Shown here: positions 1-4,353 of the stretch, one piece after another
Numbering within the stretch: the first letter of the stretch is position 1
How the letters are laid out: every line of letters starts with the position of its first letter
NCBI GenBank assembly: GCA_018609785.1
Contig: JAHEOE010000105.1
Location: forward strand, 1-5,561
DNA: 5,561 nucleotides
Direction of reading: 5' to 3'
DNA from: Minisyncoccota bacterium
Lineage (GTDB): Bacteria; Patescibacteriota; Minisyncoccia; SW-4-49-11
Made by a program: the position numbers and the translations under genes
The notes under the pieces: model-generated
Told to the model about the DNA's origin: nothing
Database searches by the model: none
Seen by the model: the letters and a program-made list of their open reading frames with translations, nothing else

Positions 1-141
1 ATAAACTGACATGGACTCAGTGGCTGACAGAATCTCATCCTGCGGACGTGTATCTTATCGTGAATGTGCAGGCGACTCCCTCCCCGATCAATACCCTGTA
101 CGCCGGGGACTGCATTGACGAGGCGTTCCGCCTCTACGACA
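1..141. repeat. Terminal redundancy, left copy (circular junction)
   Basis: These 141 bases are identical to 5421-5561. An exact direct repeat at the two ends of a contig is what an assembler leaves when it walks round a circle, and 141 is also a common k-mer length. The replicon is therefore inferred to be a circle of about 5,420 bp. It is not a biological duplication. Confidence 0.93.
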
Positions 142-692
142 GCACCCCGCTGGCTCACATTGCCGACGTCGGCTTCTGGCTTGTCCGGCTGAAACCCGCC
201 GCCTGCCGTGAACTCGGAAAACTGATGGATAACGGCGTGTTCAGTGATCCGTCATGGGGCTGGGCATACCGCAGTCAGATGTCATTACAGGAGAATCTGG
301 ATCACTGGCGGCGGCGTCAGATTGTCACGCTGGACGGTGAATCCGTTGTCCTGCGCCTCGGTGACAGCCGGATAGCCGCGGTACTGCTTCCGGCAATGAA
401 CCGCGACGACTGGCGGCTGCTGATGACCCCGGTACAGGAAGTCTTAACCGATACGCCGGAACTCCGCGTTTTCACCTCTCCCGTGACGGATGCCCCGTTA
501 CCGGATCCGGAAATACAGCAGCTGCCGTTTGAGATGAAGCCCCATCTGATGCGGGCATGGCAGACCTCGGCACAGGCGCGGTTGTGCTGCACTGAAAATA
601 TTGTCTGTGACCTGTGGGAAGATCATCCGGAAACCGCCCTGCAACTGGATACGCCGGAAGGGATGCTGAAACAGCGCATCACGGCTGGCTGA
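1..692 (+). CDS. DUF4123 T6SS adaptor/chaperone (start lies at 5417 across the circular junction)
   Basis: This is the main body of a predicted 231-residue protein. Its ATG is at 5417-5419, and the frame runs from there through the junction to the TGA at 690-692. The protein begins MNKLTWTQWL. Residues about 19-140 look like a DUF4123 domain: a YLIVNVQA strand, then DEAFRLYDSTPLAHIADVGF, and later VVLRLGDSRIAAVLLPAM, the region where the family carries its conserved Arg-Asp. Known DUF4123 proteins (Tap/TEC) are cytoplasmic chaperones that load a cognate effector onto the VgrG spike of a T6SS, and they are typically encoded just upstream of that effector, as here. No VgrG is present, so the partner spike would have to come from the host. 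The frame stops 103 bp before the effector ATG, but the -1 frame stays open up to that ATG. The C-terminus may therefore be truncated by a one-base frameshift near 680. Starting at the in-frame GTG at 48 would remove the first predicted strand region and is unlikely. Confidence 0.85.
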   Translation, partial: KLTWTQWLTESHPADVYLIVNVQATPSPINTLYAGDCIDEAFRLYDSTPLAHIADVGFWLVRLKPAACRELGKLMDNGVFSDPSWGWAYRSQMSLQENLDHWRRRQIVTLDGESVVLRLGDSRIAAVLLPAMNRDDWRLLMTPVQEVLTDTPELRVFTSPVTDAPLPDPEIQQLPFEMKPHLMRAWQTSAQARLCCTENIVCDLWEDHPETALQLDTPEGMLKQRITAG

Positions 693-799
693 CAGAGGAA
701 ACCGAAAAGCTGACAGACCCCGGCAGCCTCACGGAAGCGGATTTTCGGCGGTATGCGGCACATCAGGGATGGACGGCAGCGTCAGAGGAGAACGAATGA
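614..799 (+). CDS. Small ORF or frameshifted C-terminal continuation of the adaptor
   Basis: This frame is open from a GTG at 614 to a TGA at 797-799. That stop overlaps the effector ATG in an ATGA arrangement, and the effector ribosome binding site (GAGGAG, 785-790) lies inside it. No good ribosome binding site precedes 614. From about 680 the codons look typical of the neighbouring genes, reading GWLTEETEKLTDPGSL onward to ASEENE. Restoring one G in the GG at about 680-681 would join this frame to the adaptor as one 267-residue protein ending exactly at the effector start. I see the open frame and the overlap. A recent one-base deletion, a sequencing error, ribosomal frameshifting or a separate 61-residue peptide are all possible; the first two seem most likely. 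The first ~22 codons (614-679) overlap the adaptor frame and may not be real coding sequence. Confidence 0.4.
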   Translation: MGRSSGNRPATGYAGRDAETAHHGWLTEETEKLTDPGSLTEADFRRYAAHQGWTAASEENE

Positions 800-2451
800 G
801 TACCCGGAACGACTGTATCAAATGTGAAAATTACCGCCACTGGCTGGAGATTCAGCTGACCGATGAGGCAGGGCATCCCCTGGATAATCTGCCGCTCACC
901 CTGAAAGTACGGGGCACGGACAAAGTGATCACCGGCCTGACCGATGTTCAGGGTGTATTCAGGGCGGAGGGCTTATCTGCCCGTCCCCTGACCCTGAAAA
1001 TCGGGGCGCAGCCGCTGGCGGACAAACTGACGGAAGAAGTTTACGCAGGGACATTACTGCGAACTGGGGGCACACTGTCAGACTGGTGCCGGGAGCAGGG
1101 GTATATTCTCAGCGAAAAGACCCCGGCAGGGGCATTCAGCCCGGAATTACCGGCTCAGGTGTATGACATGACCCCGGCACAAATCAGCCGCCTGCGGGAT
1201 TATGCCGCCCTGAATGACGGGTATGTGCTGTCAGGACGGCATGATCACCGGCGGGTGATTGTCATTCCGCGTATCACGGAAAAAGTGTTTGCCAAATCGG
1301 TTCTGCGGGGCGCGGGAAACACGGATGCCGGCACCGGGATTGAAATGCTGGATAACTTCGGCAGGCACAGTCATGCACGGAAAGCCCCGCAGAATGAACC
1401 GGCTCAGGCCGGATTCCCGCTGGCGTTCCTCGTGGAGATGATAGTCAGTGCGATAATCGGGGGTGCCGTTTACAGCCAGACAACGCAGACGACCCGCCGT
1501 GACGACGGGGACGATTTTTACTCCGGCAGTCAGGCCCGGAGTGAAAAATCACAGCGTCCTTTCATGCTGACGCTGCTGAACAACGCACTGCCGATAGGCG
1601 TGCTGATGGCTAATTACTATCACGGCGATTCACTGACCTATGAAGATCTGGCCGAAAAAGCCCGCGTCCGGGGCACGGCGACAACCCGTGTGCGGATCCG
1701 GTATCAGGAAAATACGGAAACCGGCCGTCCGGATGTGATGTCTTTCGCGACAGAAGGCGATAACGATCAGGTCCGGGTGCGTATGGGGGAAAAAGCGCCG
1801 GAATATGAGGCGGAAGAAATCCGGAGAAGCAGTCAGGCGTACCAGTCAGACGGCCTGCCGACCGCGCAGTCCCTGGCCTCGGTTTATAAATTCACGCTGG
1901 ATGACGGTCATATTCTGTATCTGGGAGTGGGTACAGACAATAAATTTGTGGAGCTGACCTCCTCAACCCATCCGGACGAATTCGGGGGGAGAGGCTGGCA
2001 TACCGGGGGCGATATCGAGCCAGTGGAGGTGCCGTCAAACACGGGCAATCACAACCCGTATCTGCCGGGACGACAGGACAGTCCGGGGGGATTTCAGGCA
2101 CATGATGATAACGGCCCGGTCATTCTGACCACACCGGCCCCGGAGGATATGGATTTTAATGACTACATCCTGATCACACCGGTAGCTGACATACCGGCGA
2201 TTTATGTATATTTGAGTAGCAACATTGGAGATGATGCGAAAAAACTCGGATATATAAAAATTAACGAGCGTTCTCATGGGCAACCTATTTATTTTAATAA
2301 AAAGGCATCACGAGATATTCGATATATTACACCGGATGCTGATAAACATAATGGTGGCGTATGGAAAGCTGCGGATAGTGTCAAAAACCTTGGTAGTAGA
2401 CGAACAAGATCAGGAACATATGATATCGAAATGAATAGGATTGGTGACTAA
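796..2451 (+). CDS. T6SS cargo effector with pyocin-like spacer and C-terminal Ntox21-like toxin
   Basis: The product has 551 residues and starts at ATG 796, five bases after a strong GAGGAG; the in-frame GTG at 769 lacks this. Residues 1-80 hold a CxxC (C7, C10) and an HWLEIQLTDEAGHPL...LPLTLK beta-rich module of the transthyretin-like type seen at the start of enterobacterial T6SS cargo proteins. Residues 207-226 are hydrophobic and glycine/alanine-rich, a possible membrane-crossing segment. Residues about 355-475 resemble the S-type pyocin/cloacin spacer, ending DFNDYILITP...IPAIYVYLSS. Residues 476-551 form the toxin tip: SHGQPIYF, ITPDADKHNGGVWKAA, then TRSGTYD and NRIGD. That tip matches my memory of the bacterial toxin 21 (Ntox21) family, predicted RNases, related to a Klebsiella CDI toxin reported to cleave tRNA. 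H494, H518, K524 and T537 are candidate functional residues. Base composition turns AT-rich at the spacer/toxin boundary (about 2200-2220), a sign of tip exchange. Delivery by T6SS is inferred from the adjacent adaptor; the RNase activity is inferred from family resemblance. Confidence 0.8.
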   Translation: MSTRNDCIKCENYRHWLEIQLTDEAGHPLDNLPLTLKVRGTDKVITGLTDVQGVFRAEGLSARPLTLKIGAQPLADKLTEEVYAGTLLRTGGTLSDWCREQGYILSEKTPAGAFSPELPAQVYDMTPAQISRLRDYAALNDGYVLSGRHDHRRVIVIPRITEKVFAKSVLRGAGNTDAGTGIEMLDNFGRHSHARKAPQNEPAQAGFPLAFLVEMIVSAIIGGAVYSQTTQTTRRDDGDDFYSGSQARSEKSQRPFMLTLLNNALPIGVLMANYYHGDSLTYEDLAEKARVRGTATTRVRIRYQENTETGRPDVMSFATEGDNDQVRVRMGEKAPEYEAEEIRRSSQAYQSDGLPTAQSLASVYKFTLDDGHILYLGVGTDNKFVELTSSTHPDEFGGRGWHTGGDIEPVEVPSNTGNHNPYLPGRQDSPGGFQAHDDNGPVILTTPAPEDMDFNDYILITPVADIPAIYVYLSSNIGDDAKKLGYIKINERSHGQPIYFNKKASRDIRYITPDADKHNGGVWKAADSVKNLGSRRTRSGTYDIEMNRIGD

Positions 2452-2903
2452 TGAAGTATTCATATAGAATTATGAAATATAATAAAATAAATAAAGATGG
2501 TGATGTTTACTCTGATCCTGATGAGTGGACTAGTTTTTTTGATATTGGAATCAAAGTAAATAAACAGGAATATGAAAAAGTTGAAGACCAGTATGTAAGT
2601 TACATTTTATCATTATGTGATTGTCTAAATGTTAAGTTATTTAGGATTAGTGATTTAGAAATCAACGTTGATAATTTATCATATACTGATGGTCAGGTAA
2701 TTGATATTGACATATCAAGTCAATTGATTAGGTCAATTCTCAGGGAGGACTTATGGTGCAAACTCATATCAGATACTTGTGAAATCCATTTTGGATATGA
2801 TTTTTATATGTATTTTATATCGAACAACTCACCAGAAAAATGCATGAGCAAAATAAATACTGTTCTTACTGTTCAGAAATACAAGTCTCCTTATTTAAAT
2901 TAA
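2451..2903 (+). CDS. Predicted cognate immunity protein, family not recognised
   Basis: The 150-residue product has no signal peptide or membrane segment, so it is expected to be cytoplasmic, which fits a toxin acting on a cytoplasmic target. The ATG shares one base with the effector stop (TAATG), with AGGA at 2437-2440, so its translation is probably coupled to the effector. The N-terminus reads YSYRIMKYNK, followed by DEWTSFFDIG at residues 24-33. Five cysteines are scattered (56, 58, 103, 110, 131), and the protein is acidic overall, opposite to the basic toxin tip. It is strongly AT-rich, like the toxin tip and unlike the rest of the effector, which suggests toxin and immunity arrived as a unit. 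The role is inferred from position; I cannot assign an immunity family from sequence alone. Without this protein, sister cells or the producer would be exposed to the toxin. Confidence 0.72.
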   Translation: MKYSYRIMKYNKINKDGDVYSDPDEWTSFFDIGIKVNKQEYEKVEDQYVSYILSLCDCLNVKLFRISDLEINVDNLSYTDGQVIDIDISSQLIRSILREDLWCKLISDTCEIHFGYDFYMYFISNNSPEKCMSKINTVLTVQKYKSPYLN

Positions 2904-2913
2904 AAAATATCGA

Positions 2914-2944
2914 TATAGGGGTTCTATACTGAACCCCATATTTT
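2914..2944 (+). terminator. Intrinsic terminator of the effector-immunity operon
   Basis: GGGGTTC (2918-2924) pairs with GAACCCC (2931-2937) across a six-base loop. The stem is extended by TAT/ATA around a single bulged A and is followed at once by TTTT (2941-2944). It lies 11 bp after the immunity stop codon and closes the operon. Confidence 0.8.
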
Positions 2945-2977
2945 CGGATATCCAGTAAAAACTTAAATTTTCATAAA

Positions 2978-3010
2978 AATTACTGTCTAGATTTGAAGAT
3001 CTGAGTAATT
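2978..3010. other. Imperfect AT-rich hairpin
   Basis: AATTACT (2978-2984) pairs with AGTAATT (3004-3010), with an inner AGAT/ATCT helix and a small internal loop. T-rich sequence follows. It could be a weak second terminator behind the immunity operon or an unrelated structure. The rest of 2945-3019 shows nothing recognisable. Confidence 0.3.
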
Positions 3011-3019
3011 CTTTGTTTC

Positions 3020-3042
3020 AAAAAAGAGCCAGCGGCAGGCTC
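3020..3042 (-). terminator. Leftward intrinsic terminator
   Basis: On the minus strand GAGCC (3042-3038) pairs with GGCTC (3030-3026) around a seven-base loop and runs straight into six T (3025-3020). On the plus strand the hairpin lacks a T tract. It should stop RNA polymerase coming from the right, but no minus-strand gene feeds it, so it either insulates the operon from leftward read-through or ends an unrecognised leftward RNA. Confidence 0.6.
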
Positions 3043-3061
3043 AGGCAAAAACGTGTTTTTG

Positions 3062-3111
3062 GACAATCCACACTGAAATGCTAGCATAGAAGAGTGGATT
3101 GTCTATCCTGC
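3062..3111 (+). other. Candidate origin of transfer (oriT): inverted repeat plus nic-like TATCCTGC
   Basis: GACAATCCAC (3062-3071) and GTGGATTGTC (3094-3103) are perfect 10-bp inverted arms, extended by two more pairs after one mismatch. The loop contains the 10-bp palindrome ATGCTAGCAT (3078-3087). Directly after the right arm comes TATCCTGC (3104-3111), which fits the YATCCTGY nick-site consensus of RP4-like (MOBP) relaxases. An inverted repeat ending a few bases before nic is the usual layout in that group. Nicking would fall between 3110 and 3111. No relaxase is encoded here, so it would have to act with one supplied in trans. The inverted repeat and octamer are seen; oriT function is inferred. 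Confidence 0.45.
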
Positions 3112-3178
3112 ATTGCCCCCAGAACCCCTCAGATCATTTCTGGTTTTCTTTCCTGATTATTCAGCATAACGTTAAACA

Positions 3179-3274
3179 GCTCGTAGAGATTAAAAAGGGT
3201 TTTAGGGAATAACTTCCCTAAGCACGCGATGGATTCAAAGCTTTAGCTTTGTGTACACATCGCCCTCGTGCCTG
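3179..3274 (+). repeat. Long imperfect inverted repeat, left arm
   Basis: This arm is the inverted partner of 3597-3687. Shared blocks in order are GCTCGTAGAG at the outer end, TTAGGGA...TCCCTAAG, CGATGGA, TTTGTGTACACATCGC and TCGTGCC. It contains two small hairpins of its own: TTAGGGA/TCCCTAA at about 3201-3221, and CAAAGCT/AGCTTTG at about 3236-3251. Beside the second is the palindrome TGTGTACACA. No target-site duplication is visible outside the arms. Confidence 0.85.
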
Positions 3275-3308
3275 TAAATATTTATCCCTTGAATCTATAT
3301 TTCCAAGG

Positions 3309-3405
3309 AAAGCACTTCGAGAGCAAAAAGAAAGCACATTGAGAGCAGTTGAGTTGCAAAGAAAGCATTTTAAAAGCAAAAAAGAAGCAAAAAGAAAGCG
3401 TTTTA
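3309..3405 (+). repeat. Array of nine 11-bp-phased AAAGCA repeats
   Basis: The core AGCA (or a one-base variant) begins at 3311, 3322, 3333, 3344, 3355, 3364, 3375, 3386 and 3397. Spacing is 11 bp throughout except for one 9-bp step. Typical units are AAAGCACTTCG, AGAGCAAAAAG and AAAGCATTTTA. Many units carry short A-tracts, so the DNA may also be curved. The phasing places every core on nearly the same helix face, as in cooperative protein-binding arrays such as plasmid centromeres. It is the left half of a symmetric module. Confidence 0.85.
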
Positions 3406-3438
3406 AAAAAACCAGATTTACCCTGATCCCCAGAAAAA

Positions 3439-3563
3439 TGCTTTGTTTTTGCTTTGAAAGTGCTTTGATTTCAAATAAATTTGCTTGAAAAATGGTTGAT
3501 TTGTGCATTAAAAACGGTTGAAATTCTATTTATTTGCTTGAATTGTGCATGATTTTTGGTTGA
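3439..3563 (-). repeat. Opposing array of 11-bp-phased TGCTTT/TGGTTGA repeats
   Basis: The motif is the reverse complement of the left array. Cores start at 3439, 3450, 3461, then 3482, 3493, 3504, 3515, and then 3535, 3546, 3557. Steps are 11 bp, with about two units' length (20-21 bp) across two degenerate positions. A higher-order ~22-bp unit is visible: TGC(A/T)T..A then (T/C)GGTTGA, at 3482-3499, 3504-3521 and 3546-3563. A 33-bp spacer (3406-3438) with no recognisable promoter separates it from the left array. Confidence 0.8.
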
Positions 3564-3596
3564 TTTTAAAATCTCAAAAATACCACTGAATAATTA

Positions 3597-3687
3597 CAGG
3601 GCACGACAGCGATGTGTACACAAAACTCAGTTTTGTATTCCATCGACGCGCTTAGGGAGATCCCTAATACCCCGAAACTCTACGAGC
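3597..3687 (-). repeat. Long imperfect inverted repeat, right arm
   Basis: This is the reverse-complement partner of 3179-3274, with the same blocks in mirrored order. Both internal hairpins are kept although their sequence differs: ACAAAACT/AGTTTTGT at about 3620-3637 replaces CAAAGCT/AGCTTTG, and TTAGGGA/TCCCTAA is kept with a shorter loop at 3652-3667. Paired changes that keep a stem suggest that the structure matters. The arm ends CTCTACGAGC at 3678-3687, followed by an A-run. Confidence 0.85.
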
Positions 3688-3695
3688 AAAAAAAA

Positions 3696-3811
3696 TAACG
3701 GCATATTTTCAGAAAAGAAATGAATCCTTACATACTGAGTAAACAAAGGGATGTTTGCTGTAATAACTGAATTGCCGTAAAACGCCCCAGAAAGCCCGCT
3801 ACGGTTTTTTT
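3696..3811 (+). ncRNA. Structured leader-like segment with alternative stems (possible attenuator)
   Basis: TAACGGCA (3696-3703) can pair with TGCCGTAA (3773-3780) with one mismatch, and inside it TTCAG (3708-3712) pairs with CTGAA (3767-3771). AAACA/TGTTT forms an inner hairpin at 3741-3756. The same CCGTA (3775-3779) can instead pair with TACGG (3800-3804), which is followed by seven T (3805-3811). The two folds exclude each other, as in transcription attenuators. I see only the complementarities; no promoter stands out and the second stem is short, so a functional RNA is speculative. Confidence 0.25.
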
Positions 3812-3823
3812 GGGGGGGGAGCT

Positions 3824-4057
3824 ATGACTTCCTCACATTACCTTCAGAAAACCGCTCAGGATCGCATACAGCTTCGTTACTGGCGAGGCCGTGAGCGTAG
3901 CGAACTGGGGTTTAACAGGAATATCAGCGACACGGTGCCTGGATGGTCGCAGACGAAAGAATCTGTCAGCGGTATGCCCCCGCAATGCGGGGGAGCTACT
4001 TTGGGTTTTCACATATGCCCTGAAAAGGAGCAAACGGCGTTTGCGACATCCTTTTAA
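3824..4057 (+). CDS. Possible 77-residue hypothetical protein
   Basis: The frame opens with ATG 3824 just after a G-run and GGAG (3818-3821), which is unusually close to the start. The product begins MTSSHYLQKTAQDRIQLRYW and is rich in Arg, with no membrane segment or recognisable domain. The sequence feels like one that recurs in enterobacterial plasmid backbones, but that is only an impression. Two strong hairpins (3977-3993 and 4023-4055) fall inside the frame and its stop lies at the end of the second. The segment may therefore serve as structured origin-proximal DNA rather than as a gene. Confidence 0.25.
   Translation: MTSSHYLQKTAQDRIQLRYWRGRERSELGFNRNISDTVPGWSQTKESVSGMPPQCGGATLGFHICPEKEQTAFATSF
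3977..3993. other. Strong GC hairpin
   Basis: CCCCCGC (3977-3983) and GCGGGGG (3987-3993) form a perfect 7-bp GC stem around AAT. No T-run follows, so it is not a normal terminator. About 95 bp upstream of the DnaA box, it could be a single-strand structure used in priming or a fold that limits read-through into the origin. Confidence 0.45.
4023..4055. other. Bulged hairpin ahead of the replication origin
   Basis: GCAAACG (4030-4036) and CGTTTGC (4038-4044) form a near-continuous inverted repeat. The outer arms AAAAGGA (4023-4029) and TCCTTTT (4049-4055) pair around a GACA bulge. The T-rich end could make it a weak rightward terminator isolating the origin from upstream transcription. Confidence 0.4.
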
Positions 4058-4087
4058 CTACCGTGAATTGAGCAATAGTTTGCTGAG

Positions 4088-4096
4088 TTATCCACA
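4088..4096 (+). promoter_or_regulatory. DnaA box
   Basis: TTATCCACA is a perfect match to the strong E. coli DnaA box. It stands about 90 bp upstream of the iterons, at the edge of an AT-rich stretch, as expected for an iteron plasmid origin that recruits host DnaA. Confidence 0.8.
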
Positions 4097-4186
4097 ATGC
4101 CTGGATCTATTCTTTTTTATCTTTATTATTCTTTCTTTATTCTGTATTTTTCAACACATTGATTTAAAACAAAAAAAAACGGCAAA

Positions 4187-4259
4187 GGTGTAGTAAAAAT
4201 CATAAATGGTGTAGTAAAAATCATAAAAACATTGCTCAAGGTGTAGTAAAAATCATAAA
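4187..4259 (+). repeat. Three 20-bp iterons, plus degenerate copies downstream
   Basis: GGTGTAGTAAAAATCATAAA occurs exactly at 4187-4206, 4208-4227 and 4240-4259. A partial copy (GGTGTAGTTG) starts at 4281 and a weaker one (GGCATAGTAAATAAAATCAA) at 4317. Start-to-start distances are 21, 32, 41 and 36 bp. The first three are near whole helical turns, so those sites face the same side of the DNA. They are the predicted binding sites of the Rep protein encoded next door. Confidence 0.9.
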
Positions 4260-4280
4260 CATTCACAGCGATTCCCACAT

Positions 4281-4315
4281 GGTGTAGTTGACTTTAACAA
4301 CAACACCATTACTAT
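4281..4315 (+). promoter_or_regulatory. rep promoter overlapped by inverted half-iteron operator
   Basis: GGTGTAGTTG (4281-4290) and CAACAACACC (4298-4307) are inverted repeats matching 9 of 10 around ACTTTAA. The left arm is the conserved front half of the iteron. A -35-like TTGACT (4288-4293) lies within this repeat, and a -10-like TACTAT (4310-4315) follows after 16 bp. Rep dimers binding here would block the promoter, giving autorepression as known for related initiators. Confidence 0.6.
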
Positions 4316-4337
4316 TGGCATAGTAAATAAAATCAAC

Positions 4338-4349
4338 ACCACCGGTGGT
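4338..4349. promoter_or_regulatory. 12-bp palindrome over the rep ribosome binding site
   Basis: ACCACCGGTGGT is a perfect palindrome ending four bases before the rep ATG. Its GGTGG (4345-4349 region) is the only plausible ribosome binding site. In RNA the palindrome has no loop, so it would act as a DNA operator or by pairing between transcripts rather than as a simple hairpin. Confidence 0.4.
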
Positions 4350-4353
4350 TATT

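Larger units (their letters stand above)
4088..4349 (+). other. Iteron-type replication origin (oriV)
   Basis: The order is DnaA box (4088-4096), an AT-rich stretch (about 4106-4180) suited to be the unwinding element, three perfect iterons (4187-4259), an inverted-repeat operator (4281-4307), the rep promoter, and then the rep gene. This is the standard arrangement of Rep_3 theta-replicating plasmids. Rep monomers bind the direct iterons to open the origin, while Rep dimers bind the inverted copy to repress rep. Function is inferred from this layout together with the adjacent initiator gene. Confidence 0.82.

Noticed and set aside
1..141. Genuine duplicated adaptor start
   Set aside because: Exact identity at both contig ends, with the reading frame continuing across the join, is explained by a circular molecule.
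317..592. Minus-strand ORF opposite the adaptor
   Set aside because: Shadow of the DUF4123 frame with Ser/Arg-rich composition typical of antisense of GC-rich coding DNA.
1892..2283. Two minus-strand ORFs opposite the effector
   Set aside because: Both are antisense shadows of a clearly coding frame and overlap each other; no start signals.
796..2451. Classical colicin/pyocin interpretation of the toxin gene
   Set aside because: Despite the pyocin-like spacer, there is no lysis gene, no SOS/LexA box at the promoter, and an upstream DUF4123 adaptor favours T6SS cargo.
3249..3488. 79-codon plus-strand ORF in the symmetric module
   Set aside because: It begins in the left inverted repeat and its lysine/arginine-rich translation only reflects the 11-bp AAAGCA repeats; no ribosome binding site or domain.
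3218..3508. 96-codon minus-strand ORF across the same module
   Set aside because: Phe/Leu-rich translation is the mirror of the A-rich repeats and it crosses both the arm and the two arrays; not gene-like.
3309..3563. CRISPR array
   Set aside because: Units are about 11 bp with no spacers of constant length and no cas genes.
3439..3563. Promoter-like TTGAAA/TTGATT hexamers in the right array
   Set aside because: They arise from the repeated TTGA motif in AT-rich DNA and none has a convincing -10 at proper spacing with a gene downstream.
3179..3687. Transposon or MITE with ~90-bp terminal inverted repeats
   Set aside because: No target-site duplication at the outer ends (flanks differ) and the interior is a phased array rather than a gene or remnant.
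3891..4193. 100-codon plus-strand ORF
   Set aside because: It runs through two hairpins, the DnaA box and the AT-rich unwinding region, ends in low-complexity Phe/Ile, and overlaps another weak ORF.
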